This document shows, in pieces, positions 1 to 9,200 of a DNA stretch of 64,000 nucleotides. Each line of letters begins with the position of its first letter. The first letter of the stretch is position 1. The position numbers and the translations under genes are program-made. The stretch is from Paragorgia papillata (Eukaryota; Cnidaria; Anthozoa; Scleralcyonacea; Coralliidae), in assembly GCA_035771165.1 (NCBI GenBank), contig JAWNZC010000259.1, positions 1,315,845 to 1,379,844 of the forward strand. Reading direction: 5' to 3'. The notes beneath the pieces were generated by a model that worked only from the letters and a program-made list of their open reading frames with translations, was not told the DNA's origin and made no database searches.

Positions 1-2400
1 AAATATAGGTTTTGATTTTTTGAAAAAAATCCGATAAAAAAAAGGAAACGGGTTAACCTTTAATTTTTGACCGATTTTGGTCACTTTTGAAACTTTTGAG
101 TTAGGGTAAAAAACGGTTAGATAAAGTCGTTTTAAACTTTCTGTGAAAACGAGAAGGCTGTATTTTGGATAAAAATATTGGTTTTGATTTTTTGAAAAAA
201 ATCCGGTAAAAAAAGGTAAAGGGGTTAGCCTTTACTTTTTGACCGATTTTGGTCACTTTTGAAACTTTTGAGTTACGGTCAAAAACGGTTAGATAAAGTC
301 GTTTTAAACCTTCTCTGAAAACGAGAAGGCTGTATTTTGGCTAAAAATATTGGTTTTGATTTTTTGAAAAAAATCCGGAAAAAAAAAGTAGAGGGGTTAG
401 CCTTAACTTTTTGACCGATTTTGGTCACTTTTGAAACTTTTGAGTTAGGGTCAAAAACGGTTAGATAAAGTCGTTTTAAACCTTCTGTGAAAACGAGAAG
501 GCTGTATTTTGCTAAAAATATTTGTTTTTATTTTTGGAAAAAATCCGGAATAAAAAAGTAAAGGGGTTAGCCTTAACTTTTGACCGATTTTGGTCACTTT
601 TGAAACTTTTGAGTTAGGGTCAAAAACGGTTAGATAAAGTCGTTTTAAACCTTCTGTGAAAACGAGAAGGCTGTATTTTGGATAAAAATATTGGTTTTGA
701 TTTTTTTTTAAAAAATCCGGAAAAAAAAAGTAAAGGGATTAGCCTTTATTTTTTGACCGATTTTGGTCACTTTTGAAACTTTAAGAGTTAGGGTAAAAAA
801 CGGTTAGATAAAGTCGTTTTAAACTTTCTGTGAAAACGAGAAGGCTGTATTTTGGATAAAAATATTGGTTTTGATTTTTTGAAAAAAATCCGGTAAAAAA
901 AGGTAAAGGGGTTAGCCTTTACTTTTTGACCGATTTTGGTCACTTTTGAAACTTTTGAGTTACGGTCAAAAACGGTTAGATAAAGTCGTTTTAAACCTGT
1001 GAAAACGAGAAGGCTGTATTTTGCTAAAAATATTTGTTTTTATTTTTGGAAAAAATCCGGGGGAAAAAAAGTAAAGGGGTTAGCCTTTACTTTTTGACCG
1101 ATTTTGGTCACTTTTGAAACTTTTGAGTTAGGGTCAAAAACGGTTAGATAAAGTCGTTGTAAACCTTCTGTGAAAACGAGAAGGCTGTATTTTGGATAAA
1201 AATATTGGTTTTGATTTTTTGAAAAAAAATCCGGAAAAAAAAAGTAAAGGGATTAGCCTTTATTTTTTGACCGATTTTGGTCACTTTTGAAACTTTTGAG
1301 TTAGGGTAAAAAACGGTTAGATAAAGTCGTTTTAAACCTTCTGTGAAAACGAGAAGGCTGTATTTTGGCTAAAAATATAGGTTTTGATTTTTTGAAAAAA
1401 ATCCGATAAAAAAAAGGAAACGGGTTAACCTTTAATTTTTGACCGATTTTGGTCACTTTTGAAACTTTTGAGTTAGGGTAAAAAACGGTTAGATAAAGTC
1501 GTTTTAAACTTTCTGTGAAAACGAGAAGGCTGTATTTTGGATAAAAATATTGGTTTTGATTTTTTGAAAAAAATCCGGTAAAAAAAGGTAAAGGTGTTAC
1601 CCTTTACTTTTTGACCGATTTTGGTCACTTTTGAAACTTTTGAGTTACGGTCAAAAACGGTTAGATAAAGTCGTTTTAAACCTTCTCCCTAAACAAGAAG
1701 GCTGTATTTTGGCTAAAAATATTGGTTTTGATTTTTTGAAAAAAATCCGGTAAAAAAAGGTAAAGGGGTTAGCCTTTACTTTTTGACCGATTTTGGCCAC
1801 TTTTGAAGCTTTTGAGTTAGGGTAAAAAACGGTTAGATAAAGTCGTTTTAAACCTGTGAAAACGAGAAGGCTGTATTTTGGATAAAAATATTGGTTTTGA
1901 TTTTTTGAAAAAAATCCGGGAAAAAAAAGTAGAGGGGTTAGCCTTAACTTTTTGACCGATTTTGGTCACTTTTGAAACTTTTGAGTTAGGGTCAAAAACG
2001 GTTAGATAAAGTCGTTTTAAACCTTCTGTGAAAACGAGAAGGCTGTATTTTGCTAAAAATATTTGTTTTTATTTTTGGAAAAAATCCGGAATAAAAAAGT
2101 AGAGGGGTTAGCCTTAACTTTTTGACCGATTTTGGTCACTTTTGAAACTTTTGAGTTAGGGTCAAAAACGGTTAGATAAAGTCGTTTTAAACCTTCTGTG
2201 AAAACGAGAAGGCTGTATTTTGCTAAAAATATTGGTTTTGATTTTTTGAAAAAAATATGGAAAAAAAAAGTAAAGGGGTTAGCCTTAACTTTTGACAGAT
2301 TTTGGTCACTTTTGAAACTTTTGAGTTAGGGTCAAAAACGGTTAGATAAAGTCGTTTTAAACCTTCTGTGAAAACGAGAAGGCTGTATTTTGGATAAAAA
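1..2400. repeat. 8-monomer higher-order period (1372 bp) in the 172-bp satellite
   Basis: The rare monomer that opens the window (ATCCGATAAAAAAAAGG, GGGTTAACC) reappears at about 1380, exactly 1372 bp later, and the next monomer (181) matches the one at 1553. After that the match continues with an offset of nine monomers: 353 pairs with 1894, 524 with 2065, and 694 with 2235. This suggests one extra monomer was inserted near 1725. I read this by eye from shared diagnostic bases. Confidence 0.6.
199..250. repeat. Imperfect inverted repeat in each 172-bp monomer (representative)
   Basis: The left arm ends in CCGGTAAAAAAAGGTAAAGG. After a six-base GGTTAG loop (223-228), the right arm reads CCTTTACTTTTTGACCG. 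The arms pair over about 20-24 bases with small gaps. The same arrangement recurs in the other monomers, with one arm degraded in some. It matches the ends of the foldback repeat at 5524-5776. Confidence 0.7.
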
Positions 2401-2443
2401 TATTTGTTTTTATTTTTGAAAAGAATCCTAAAAAAAAAAATAA

Positions 2444-2450
2444 AGGGGTT
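2444..2450. repeat. Left target-site duplication of the LINE (AGGGGTT)
   Basis: AGGGGTT here is repeated at 5517-5523 on the other side of the LINE. Removing the element and one copy restores AAAGGGGTTAGCCTTTACTT, the word present in most neighbouring satellite monomers, which supports a true duplication. Its exact length is uncertain because the poly(T) stretch follows directly. Confidence 0.7.
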
Positions 2451-2472
2451 TTTTTTTTTTGGTTTTTTTTTT
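2449..2472 (-). other. LINE poly(A) tail (poly(T) on the + strand)
   Basis: A run of T interrupted only by GG at 2461-2462 sits exactly between the satellite and the LINE 3' UTR. Read on the minus strand it is the A-rich tail left by target-primed reverse transcription. The first two T bases overlap the target duplication. Confidence 0.85.
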
Positions 2473-2479
2473 ATAAAGC

Positions 2480-2485
2480 TTTATT
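2480..2485 (-). promoter_or_regulatory. Polyadenylation signal AATAAA of the LINE
   Basis: TTTATT on the plus strand gives AATAAA on the minus strand, 7-8 bases before the A-rich tail. This is the expected position for a cleavage signal or for a tail-proximal motif of the element. Confidence 0.6.
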
Positions 2486-2758
2486 TGCATGACCTAATTA
2501 CAGGTATTGCTAAGCATATAGAATATATAAAATAGTGTAAAAATTAACTATAGAAACAACTTTAACTAATGGAACAATAGTGCTATATTTACAGGTATAA
2601 TATTGTAATATAGAAAATATTAAAATAGTATATAGAATATAGGAAAGATATAGAAAAGTTAAAGTTTCAAAATGTAAGAAGAGATAGGAATATGGATAAT
2701 ATAATTAGGGAGAGTGAATGGAAAGTGAATATAATACATAAAAACTTATGTTTCCGGT
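2486..2758 (-). other. LINE 3' untranslated region
   Basis: This AT-rich, non-repetitive stretch lies between the TAA at 2759-2761 (minus strand) that closes the C-terminal knuckle frame and the AATAAA. It has no open frame of note and no satellite sequence. In LINEs this segment usually carries the RNA structure recognised by the element's own reverse transcriptase. I see no specific motif. Confidence 0.7.
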
Positions 2759-3118
2759 TTAAGGGCTGATGTCTCTGATATGAAAGCATTTCGAAATATG
2801 TTTCGTAAATAGATCCGTTATCACAGGATCATTCAAGGACATAACGTCACTCAATAGTTTTCTCCTTGAGTCATTGGTGATGTTGATTTGAAAATATTCT
2901 TTTAGGATGTTGTGCGAATTATTTCGCAAATTTTCGTATTTTTCACATTCAAATGAAAAATGAAATTCATCTTCAACTGCAGATTTATCGCAGCATTTAC
3001 AAAATCTCTCCTCTCGAGGTACATTTCTATAACGACCGAACTCAATTTCTAGTTTATGGTTACTTATACGAAATTTTGAGAACAGTCTTCTTTGGTTAGG
3101 ATCTTTAGCTAATAATAT
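2759..3118 (-). pseudogene. LINE ORF2 C-terminal Cys/His-knuckle fragment, out of frame
   Basis: Directly after the stop that ends the reverse transcriptase frame at 3105, another minus-strand frame stays open for about 116 codons down to a TAA at 2759-2761. It reads AKDPNQRRLFSKFRISNH, then an EIEFGRY motif, then a knuckle with FCKCC and, nine residues later, HFSFEC (C-x2-C-x9-H-x4-C). It ends in KCFHIRDISP. This is the usual C-terminal module of many LINE ORF2 proteins, thought to bind nucleic acid during target-primed reverse transcription. The reverse transcriptase frame ends in EYLNIIS and the two frames overlap at ATTATTAGC, so a single-base indel near 3107-3118 broke one original protein. 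The knuckle itself is intact. I am sure of the fragment and less sure of the exact indel position. Confidence 0.85.
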
Positions 3119-5249
3119 TTAGGTATTCTTCTAAGTTATAATCTTTTTTGAAAGTAGAATAGAATGATAGCTTAGTCGAGTTTTCAATTTGATTTTTCCA
3201 AAATGATGTATAGTTATCTTTAATAGTTTTTGCGAAATCTCTTACGTTCGTATCCTGAACAGATTTTTCAATATCTATTGTTTCATCGGTATTAGGATAA
3301 AAGTTTTTAATAATGTTTGCGGCATTAGAGTAGAATGAATCTTTACCGATTGAGTAAAGTCTTTTTGAAAGGTAAAAAGTTTGTTTCGCTATACTTGAAT
3401 CTGGTAGTTGACTAATGTGTTTAATGTAAGAAAATAGTCTTTTGAATATGGGGATTAACAGAGGGAATTTACCTAATTCACCCCTGCTAGCGATATTGCT
3501 CGCTTTCCTATTCACACCCAAATAGATTTTACAAAATTTTAGGTGTGTTTTTTCAGTTGGAGTCTTGTCCCATTTAGTAAAATCGTTGTTGGTATAGGCT
3601 CCCCAAACTTCAGAATTATAGAGTAAGATTGGAGAGACTATGCCATCAAAGATTTTCATTGCAAGTTTTGGAGTAAGTTTGTGAAAATCAAGATGTTTTC
3701 GAATTTTGAATAAAGCATGCATAGCCTTTTCACTCAGTTGTTGAGTTGCGACTGAGAATTTAGTGTTTGGAGTTAGTTTTAGGCCGAGATAAGTGTATTC
3801 ATTTGTGATGTCAATACGCTTATCTCCCAAGAAAAAGTCAAGCTTTTGTAGCTTAGAGTTATGTTTTTGTAAGATCATAACTTTGGTTTTTTTGAAATTG
3901 ATATTCATTAGCCATTTTTTGCTCCATTCATTAAGAGAATCTAGACAATTTTGGAGACCTGATTTCGATCTTGATAGTATAACAAGATCATCAGCATATA
4001 GAAGACTACTTAGTCTTGTTCCATTTGGTAAAAGAAATGGGTCTGGGTTTACTTTCTCAAATAGATTAGGAAGTTCATTTATATATAAATTAAACAGAAG
4101 GGGACTTAAAACACAACCTTGGCGTACACCTCGATTGTAGGAGAAGAAGGGCGTTCTATGACCTGATACTTTCACTGCACACTGAGTATTAGAGTACAGA
4201 TCCTTTATCAGATCATAGAAGCGTCCTCCAATTCCATTTTCTAATAGTTTCAAATAAAGGCCTTTATGCCAGACGGAATCAAAGGCCTTTTTAAAATCAA
4301 CAAAGCATGCATAAATTTTCTCATTTTTCTGATTAACATATTTATCGTGTAGAGTTTTCAAAGTAAAGATATGGTCGGCAGTTCTATTGCCTGGTATAAA
4401 TCCAATTTGAGAAGGGTGTAAAAGTTTCTTAGATTTTGAAAAGTCCATCAGTCTGTCGTTAAAGACAGAGCAGAAGAATTTTCCTAATGAGCTTGATACA
4501 CATATTCCTCGATAATTATTTGTGTCTAATTTATTTCCTGATTTAAAAATTGGTGAGATAAGTCCCTCGCACCATGAGCTTGGGAAGTTTCCAGACTTCA
4601 ATGTCGTGTTGAATGTTTTGGTAAAGCCATTGGCAAGGATATTAACACTAAATTTTAACATTTCGTTGTTAATTCTGTCAGAATATGCAGCTTTTTTCGA
4701 CTTAATTTTCTTAGCTGCTTTCATTATTTCTTCAACAGTTATTTCTGTATCAAGTTCATTGAGGAGATTTTTTGAGATTTCCTTTTGTTTTAAAGTTTTA
4801 GTAATTTCTTCTTGTTCTTTTGATAGTTGGTGTTCACAATGTAGTTGTTCAAAATGTGAAAACCATTCATTTTCTTTGGGTGAATTTTCAGAATTTGCCT
4901 CAGTATCAATATCATCTGAGGATTTTTTTAGGATTTTCCATAAGAGATTAAGATCACTTTGACTAGCTTTTTCTAGTTCATCGATTTTGTTATTTTGGAA
5001 TTCATTTCGTTTCAGTTCTAGTGTTTCTTTGTAAGATTTCAAAGCATCATGATAGTTTTTCTTTAATTCAATATTAGTAGGATCTTTATGTTTTAAATTT
5101 GAAAGTTTTCTCAAATGGTGTCTTTTGATTCGACAGTCCTTGTCGAACCATTTCTTTTGAGCAGCATTTGTAATTTTTCTTTTAAGTTTGCTCATTTTTA
5201 TTTTTAAGCTTTTTTGTTTCGAGTAAAATGTTCTGAAATTCAGATACAC
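3105..5249 (-). pseudogene. LINE ORF2 reverse transcriptase region (714 codons open)
   Basis: This is the reverse transcriptase of the non-LTR element, which would copy the element RNA at the nicked target. Residue numbers follow the open frame. Residues 20-110 are the basic linker with KKWFDKDC. The RT fold spans about 165-455: NFPSSW at 221-226, SPIFKSGN at 232-239, FIPGNRTADH at 284-293, FVDFKKAFD at 316-324 (catalytic D318), RGVRQGCVLSP at 373-383, and YADD at 418-421 (catalytic D420, D421). The thumb-like segment carries YTYLGLKL at 485-492. All three catalytic aspartates are present. The ATG at the start is only the first Met after a frameshift, because the frame upstream (5182-5511) holds the end of the endonuclease. 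The frame ends early at 3105 through a second frameshift. No RNase H domain is visible. The RT is unmistakable; the clade is not determined. Confidence 0.93.
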
Positions 5250-5511
5250 ATTTGTTTATTCCGTTCAAATCATCCGTAAAGTCGGAATTAACAAATTCAT
5301 TGATTTTCTTTTGTATTTCTGCTGATCTTAGTGTTTCTCTAAATTTATTTTTAGAATAATCATCCCAAATGAATTGGTTTGGTAGCTTAGTCATTTCAAT
5401 ATTACATGGATTGGTATCAGGTTGATCAACTAGATGACCGATATCAACCCATGTAATGATTTGACTATGGTCAGATAGATATGTAGGTGGTTTAACAACA
5501 AAGTAATTAGT
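5182..5511 (-). pseudogene. LINE ORF2 N-terminal remnant: end of APE endonuclease plus linker
   Basis: The minus-strand frame is open for 109 codons from 5511 to the stop at 5182. It begins TNYFVVKPPTYLSDHSQIIT. The SDHS at about codons 13-16 (5475-5464) matches the last catalytic block of the exonuclease-endonuclease-phosphatase fold, where Asp and His act in nicking target DNA. The rest (KLPNQFIWDD and following) is the usual acidic-to-basic linker between endonuclease and reverse transcriptase. There is no genuine start codon: the element is 5'-truncated at about 5516, a few codons before this motif. The frame overlaps the reverse transcriptase frame at 5182-5249, where the A-rich stretch AAAATAAAAATGAGC is a plausible site for a one-base slip. 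It cannot nick DNA as it stands. Confidence 0.85.
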
Positions 5512-5516
5512 CTATG

Positions 5517-5523
5517 AGGGGTT
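5517..5523. repeat. Right target-site duplication of the LINE (AGGGGTT)
   Basis: This is identical to 2444-2450. It is followed at once by AGCCTTTACTTTTTGACC, the continuation of the satellite or foldback core. Confidence 0.7.
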
Positions 5524-5718
5524 AGCCTTTACTTTTTGACCAATTTTCGCCATTTTTTCAACCTTTAAAATTAAGTCAATATCTCATTACGAATTGAATG
5601 GATTGTTCTAATTATTTCAGTGGTTATTCCATAGTTGGTGTCCTATACAATGAACTAGAATATTTTAGCCTTAATTCCAAAGTTGAAAAAATGGCCAAAA
5701 TCGGTAAAAAAGTAAAGG
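5524..5718. repeat. Foldback (MITE-like) repeat, copy A, with ~52-bp inverted-repeat ends
   Basis: The left end (5525-5577) reads CCTTTACTTTTTGACC, then an ATTTTCGCCATTTTTTCAAC block. The right end (5667-5718), read in reverse complement, gives CCTTTACTTTTTTACCG, then ATTTTGGCCATTTTTTCAAC. The two ends therefore pair over about 52 bp with roughly 80% identity. The ~90-bp middle (TTGAATGGATTGTTCTAA, TGGTTATTCCATAGTTGGTG) is unique to this family. There is no coding potential. The repeat period to copy B is 199 bp. If the TTA in the GGTTAG loop is a target duplication, this would be a small DNA-transposon-derived element, but that is inference. Confidence 0.7.
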
Positions 5719-5776
5719 GGTTAGCCTTTACTTTTTGACAGATTTTCGCAATTTTTCAACCTTTAAAATTAACTCA
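5667..5776. repeat. Head-to-head inverted repeat across the copy A / copy B junction
   Basis: The arms at 5667-5718 and 5725-5776 flank the six-base loop GGTTAG (5719-5724). Both are variants of the same word set: GTAAAGG facing CCTTTAC, then GGTAAAAAA facing TTTTTGAC, then GGCCAAAATC facing GATTTTCGC. In single strands this could fold into a ~50-bp hairpin. Its core matches the inverted repeat in the 172-bp satellite. Confidence 0.7.
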
Positions 5777-5876
5777 ATATCTCATTAAGAATCGAATGGA
5801 TTGTTCTAATTTTTTTAGTGGTTATTCCATAGTTGGTGTGCTACACAATGAACTAGACTATTTTACAATGAACTAG
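5719..5876. repeat. Foldback repeat, copy B, partial, with a 20-bp duplication at its end
   Basis: This copy repeats copy A from TTAGCCTTTACTTTTTGACA through ATTCCATAGTTGGTGTGCTA and ACAATGAACTAG. It lacks the right inverted-repeat arm. Instead ACAATGAACTAG occurs twice (5845-5856 and 5865-5876), 20 bp apart, and the 209-bp satellite starts immediately after. The missing arm was lost at or before the junction with the satellite. Confidence 0.7.
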
Positions 5877-6297
5877 TATATCTTTATTAATTGTAGTTGC
5901 CGAAATTGGCGGGAAGATTTCGACGGCTTCCGTTACTTTTAACCAGCTTTCCTATACATTAAAATGAAGCTCTTTCTCTCTTCTTGCTGGCCCAAGATAA
6001 ATTAGAAGTGTCCCTGATCTGGTTCAAGCGTTATTCGCATTTAAAACGAGACGCCCAAACTGTCAATTATATTGCGCCGAAAATAGAAATCTTTATTAAT
6101 TGTAGTTGCCGACATTAGAGGGAAAATGTTAACGGCTTCCGTCACTTTTAACCAGCTTTCCTATACATCAAAATGAAGCGCATTCTCTCTTCTTGCTGGC
6201 CCAAGAAAAATTAGAAGTGTCCCAGATTTGGTTCAAGCGTTATTCGCATTTAAAACAAGACGCCCAAACTGTCAATTACATTGAACCAAAAATAGAA
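5877..6297 (+). repeat. Diverged edge monomers of the 209-bp array
   Basis: The first two monomers carry changes that are rare or absent inside the array: CCGAAATTGG, CGACGGCTTCC, AAGCTCTTTCTC, CAAGATAAATT, CCCTGATCTGG, AAACGAGACG, ATTATATTGCGCCG, then CATTAGAGGGAAAATGTTAACGG spread over the second. The third and later monomers follow the array consensus. Divergence rising toward an array edge is expected when unequal exchange homogenises mainly the interior. Confidence 0.85.
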
Positions 6298-9200
6298 ATC
6301 TTTATTAATTGTAGTTGCCGACATTGGCGGGAATATTTCGACTGTTTCCGTTACTTTTAACCAGTTTTCCTATAGATCAAAATGAAGCGCATTCTCTCTT
6401 CTTGCTGGCCCAAGAAAAATTAGAAGTGTCCCAGATCTGGTTCAAGCGTTATTCGCATTTAGAACAAGACGCCCAAACTGTCAATTACATTGAACCAAAA
6501 ATAGAAATCTTTATTAATTGTAGTTGCCGACATTGGCGGGAAGATTTCGACTGCTTCCGTTACTTTTAACCAGCTTTCCTATACTACAAAATGAAGCGCA
6601 TTCTCTCTTCTTGTTGGCCCAGGAAAAATTAGAAGTGTCCCAGATCTGGTTCAAGCGTTAACAAGACGCCCAAACTATCAATTACATTGCGCCAAAAATG
6701 GAAATCTTTATTAATTGTAGTTGCCGACATTGGCGGGAAGATTTCGACTGCTTCCGTTACTTTTAACCAGCTTTCCTATACTACAAAATGAAGCGCATTC
6801 TCTCTTCTTGTTGGCCCAGGAAAAATTAGAAGTGTCCCAGATCTGGTTCAAGCGTTAACAAGACGCCCAAACTGTCAATTACATTGAGCCAAAAATAGAA
6901 ATATTTATTAATTTTAGTTGCCGACATTGGCGGGAAGATTTCGACTGCTTACGTTACTTTTAACCAACTTTCCTATACATCAAAATGAAGCGCATTCTCT
7001 CTTCTTGCTGGCCCAAGAAAAATTAGAAGTGTCCCAGATTTGGTTCAAGCGTTATTCGCATTTAAAACAAGACGCCCAAACTGTCAATTACATTGAACCA
7101 AAAATAGAAATCTTTATTAATTGTAGTTGCCGACATTGGCGGGAATATTTCGACTGTTTCCGTTACTTTTAACCAGTTTTCCTATAGATCAAAATGAAGC
7201 GCATTCTCTCTTCTTGCTGGCCCAAGAAAAATTAGAAGTGTCCCAGATCTGGTTCAAGCGTTATTCGCATTTAGAACAAGACGCCCAAACTGTCAATTAC
7301 ATTGAACCAAAAATAGAAATCTTTATTAATTGTAGTTGTCGACATTGGCGGGAAGATTTCGACTGCTTCCGTTACTTTTAACCAGCTTTCCTATACTACA
7401 AAATGAAGCGCATTCTCTCTTCTTGTTGGCCCAGGAAAAATTAGAAGTGTCCCAGATCTGGTTCAAGCGTTAACAAGACGCCCAAACTGTCAATTACATT
7501 GCGCCAAAAATAGAAATATTTATTAATTGTAGTTGCCGACATTGGCGGGAAGATTTCGACTGCTTACGTTACTTTTAACCAACTTTCCTATACATCAAAA
7601 TGAAGCGCATTCTCTCTTCTTGCTGGCCCAAGAAAAATTAGAAGTGTCCCAGATCTGGTTCAAGCGTTAACAAGACGCCCAAACTGTCAATTACATTGCG
7701 CCAAAAATAGAAATATTTATTAATTGTAGGTGCCGACATTGGCGGGAAGATTTCGACTGCTTCCGTTACTTTTAACCAGCTTTCCTATACATCAAAATGA
7801 AGCGCATTCTCTCTTCTTGCTGGCGCAAGAAAAATTAGAAGTGTCCCAGATCTGGTTCAAGCGTTAACAAGACGCCCAAACTATCAATTACATTGCGCCA
7901 AAAATGGAAATCTTTATTAATTGTAGTTGCCGACATTGGCGGGAAGATTTCGACTGCTTCCGTTACTTTTAACCAGCTTTCCTATACTACAAAATGAAGC
8001 GCATTCTCTCTTCTTGTTGGCCCAGGAAAAATTAGAAGTGTCCCAGATCTGGTTCAAGCGTTAACAAGACGCCCAAACTGTCAATTACATTGAGCCAAAA
8101 ATAGAAATATTTATTAATTGTAGTTGCCGACATTGGCGGGAAGATTTCGACTGCTTACGTTACTTTTAACCAACTTTCCTATACATCAAAATGAAGCGCA
8201 TTCTCTCTTCTTGCTGGCCCAAGAAAAATTAGAAGTGTCCCAGATTTGGTTCAAGCGTTATTCGCATTTAAAACAAGACGCCCAAACTGTCAATTACATT
8301 GAACCAAAAATAGAAATCTTTATTAATTGTAGTTGCCGACATTGGCGGGAATATTTCGACTGTTTCCGTTACTTTTAACCAGTTTTCCTATAGATCAAAA
8401 TGAAGCGCATTCTCTCTTCTTGCTGGCCCAAGAAAAATTAGAAGTGTCCCAGATCTGGTTCAAGCGTTATTCGCATTTAGAACAAGACGCCCAAACTGTC
8501 AATTACATTGAACCAAAAATAGAAATCTTTATTAATTGTAGTTGCCGACATTGGCGGGAAGATTTCGACTGCTTCCGTTACTTTTAACCAGCTTTCCTAT
8601 ACTACAAAATGAAGCGCATTCTCTCTTCTTGTTGGCCCAGGAAAAATTAGAAGTGTCCCAGATTTGGTTCAAGCGTTATTCGCATTTAAAACAAGACGCC
8701 CAAACTGTCAATTACATTGAACCAAAAATAGAAATCTTTATTAATTGTAGTTGCCGACATTGGCGGGAATATTTCGACTGTTTCCGTTACTTTTAACCAG
8801 TTTTCCTATAGATCAAAATGAAGCGCATTCTCTCTTCTTGCTGGCCCAAGAAAAATTAGAAGTGTCCCAGATCTGGTTCAAGCGTTATTCGCATTTAGAA
8901 CAAGACGCCCAAACTGTCAATTACATTGAACCAAAAATAGAAATCTTTATTAATTGTAGTTGCCGACATTGGCGGGAATATTTCGACTGTTTCCGTTACT
9001 TTTAACCAGTTTTCCTATAGATCAAAATGAAGCGCATTCTCTCTTCTTGCTGGCCCAAGAAAAATTAGAAGTGTCCCAGATCTGGTTCAAGCGTTATTCG
9101 CATTTAGAACAAGACGCCCAAACTGTCAATTACATTGAACCAAAAATAGAAATCTTTATTAATTGTAGTTGCCGACATTGGCGGGAATATTTCGACTGTT

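Larger units (their letters stand above)
1..2450. repeat. ~172-bp AT-rich satellite array (about 14 monomers)
   Basis: The anchor word GGTTTTGATT (or its TTTGTTTTTATT variant) recurs at about 9, 181, 353, 524, 694, 868, 1036, 1208, 1381, 1553, 1725, 1894, 2065, 2235 and 2406, so monomers are 168-174 bp, all in the same orientation. Each contains GACCGATTTTGGTC, AAACGGTTAGATAAAGTCG and GAAAACGAGAAGGCTGTA. The monomer length is close to a nucleosome repeat, which is common for satellites. No long open frame exists. The array is cut on the left by the window edge and on the right by the LINE at 2451. Confidence 0.95.
2451..5516 (-). mobile_element. 5'-truncated non-LTR retrotransposon (LINE) copy
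   Basis: On the minus strand this element reads, 5' to 3': the C-terminal end of an APE-type endonuclease, a basic linker, a reverse transcriptase with FVDFKKAFD and YADD, a C-terminal Cys/His knuckle, a ~270-bp 3' UTR, AATAAA and a poly(A) tail. A 7-bp AGGGGTT duplication flanks it. It begins within the endonuclease domain, so about the first 200 residues of that domain and any ORF1 are missing, as expected from incomplete target-primed reverse transcription. Two frameshifts (about 5200 and about 3110) make it non-functional, but the rest of the frame is open, so the insertion is fairly young. The domain order fits the APE-bearing LINE clades. I cannot assign a clade without a phylogeny. Confidence 0.93.

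Noticed and set aside
1..2450. Alpha-satellite homology of the ~172-bp monomer
   Set aside because: Only the length is similar. The sequence (GACCGATTTTGGTC, GTTAGATAAAGTCG) has nothing in common with primate alpha satellite as I know it.
3793..4140. Plus-strand open frame of 115 codons
   Set aside because: It lies wholly antisense to the reverse transcriptase over the YADD region, with no family resemblance. It is a shadow of the LINE frame.
4522..4962. Plus-strand open frame of 146 codons
   Set aside because: It is antisense to the linker and N-terminal part of the reverse transcriptase. Its hydrophobic, serine-rich composition is what the reverse strand of a lysine/glutamate-rich frame gives.
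5182..5249. Programmed ribosomal frameshift joining the two LINE frames
   Set aside because: The overlap is A-rich, but no slippery heptamer plus downstream structure is evident. A second, unrelated frameshift at about 3110 shows the copy is simply decaying (or has consensus errors).
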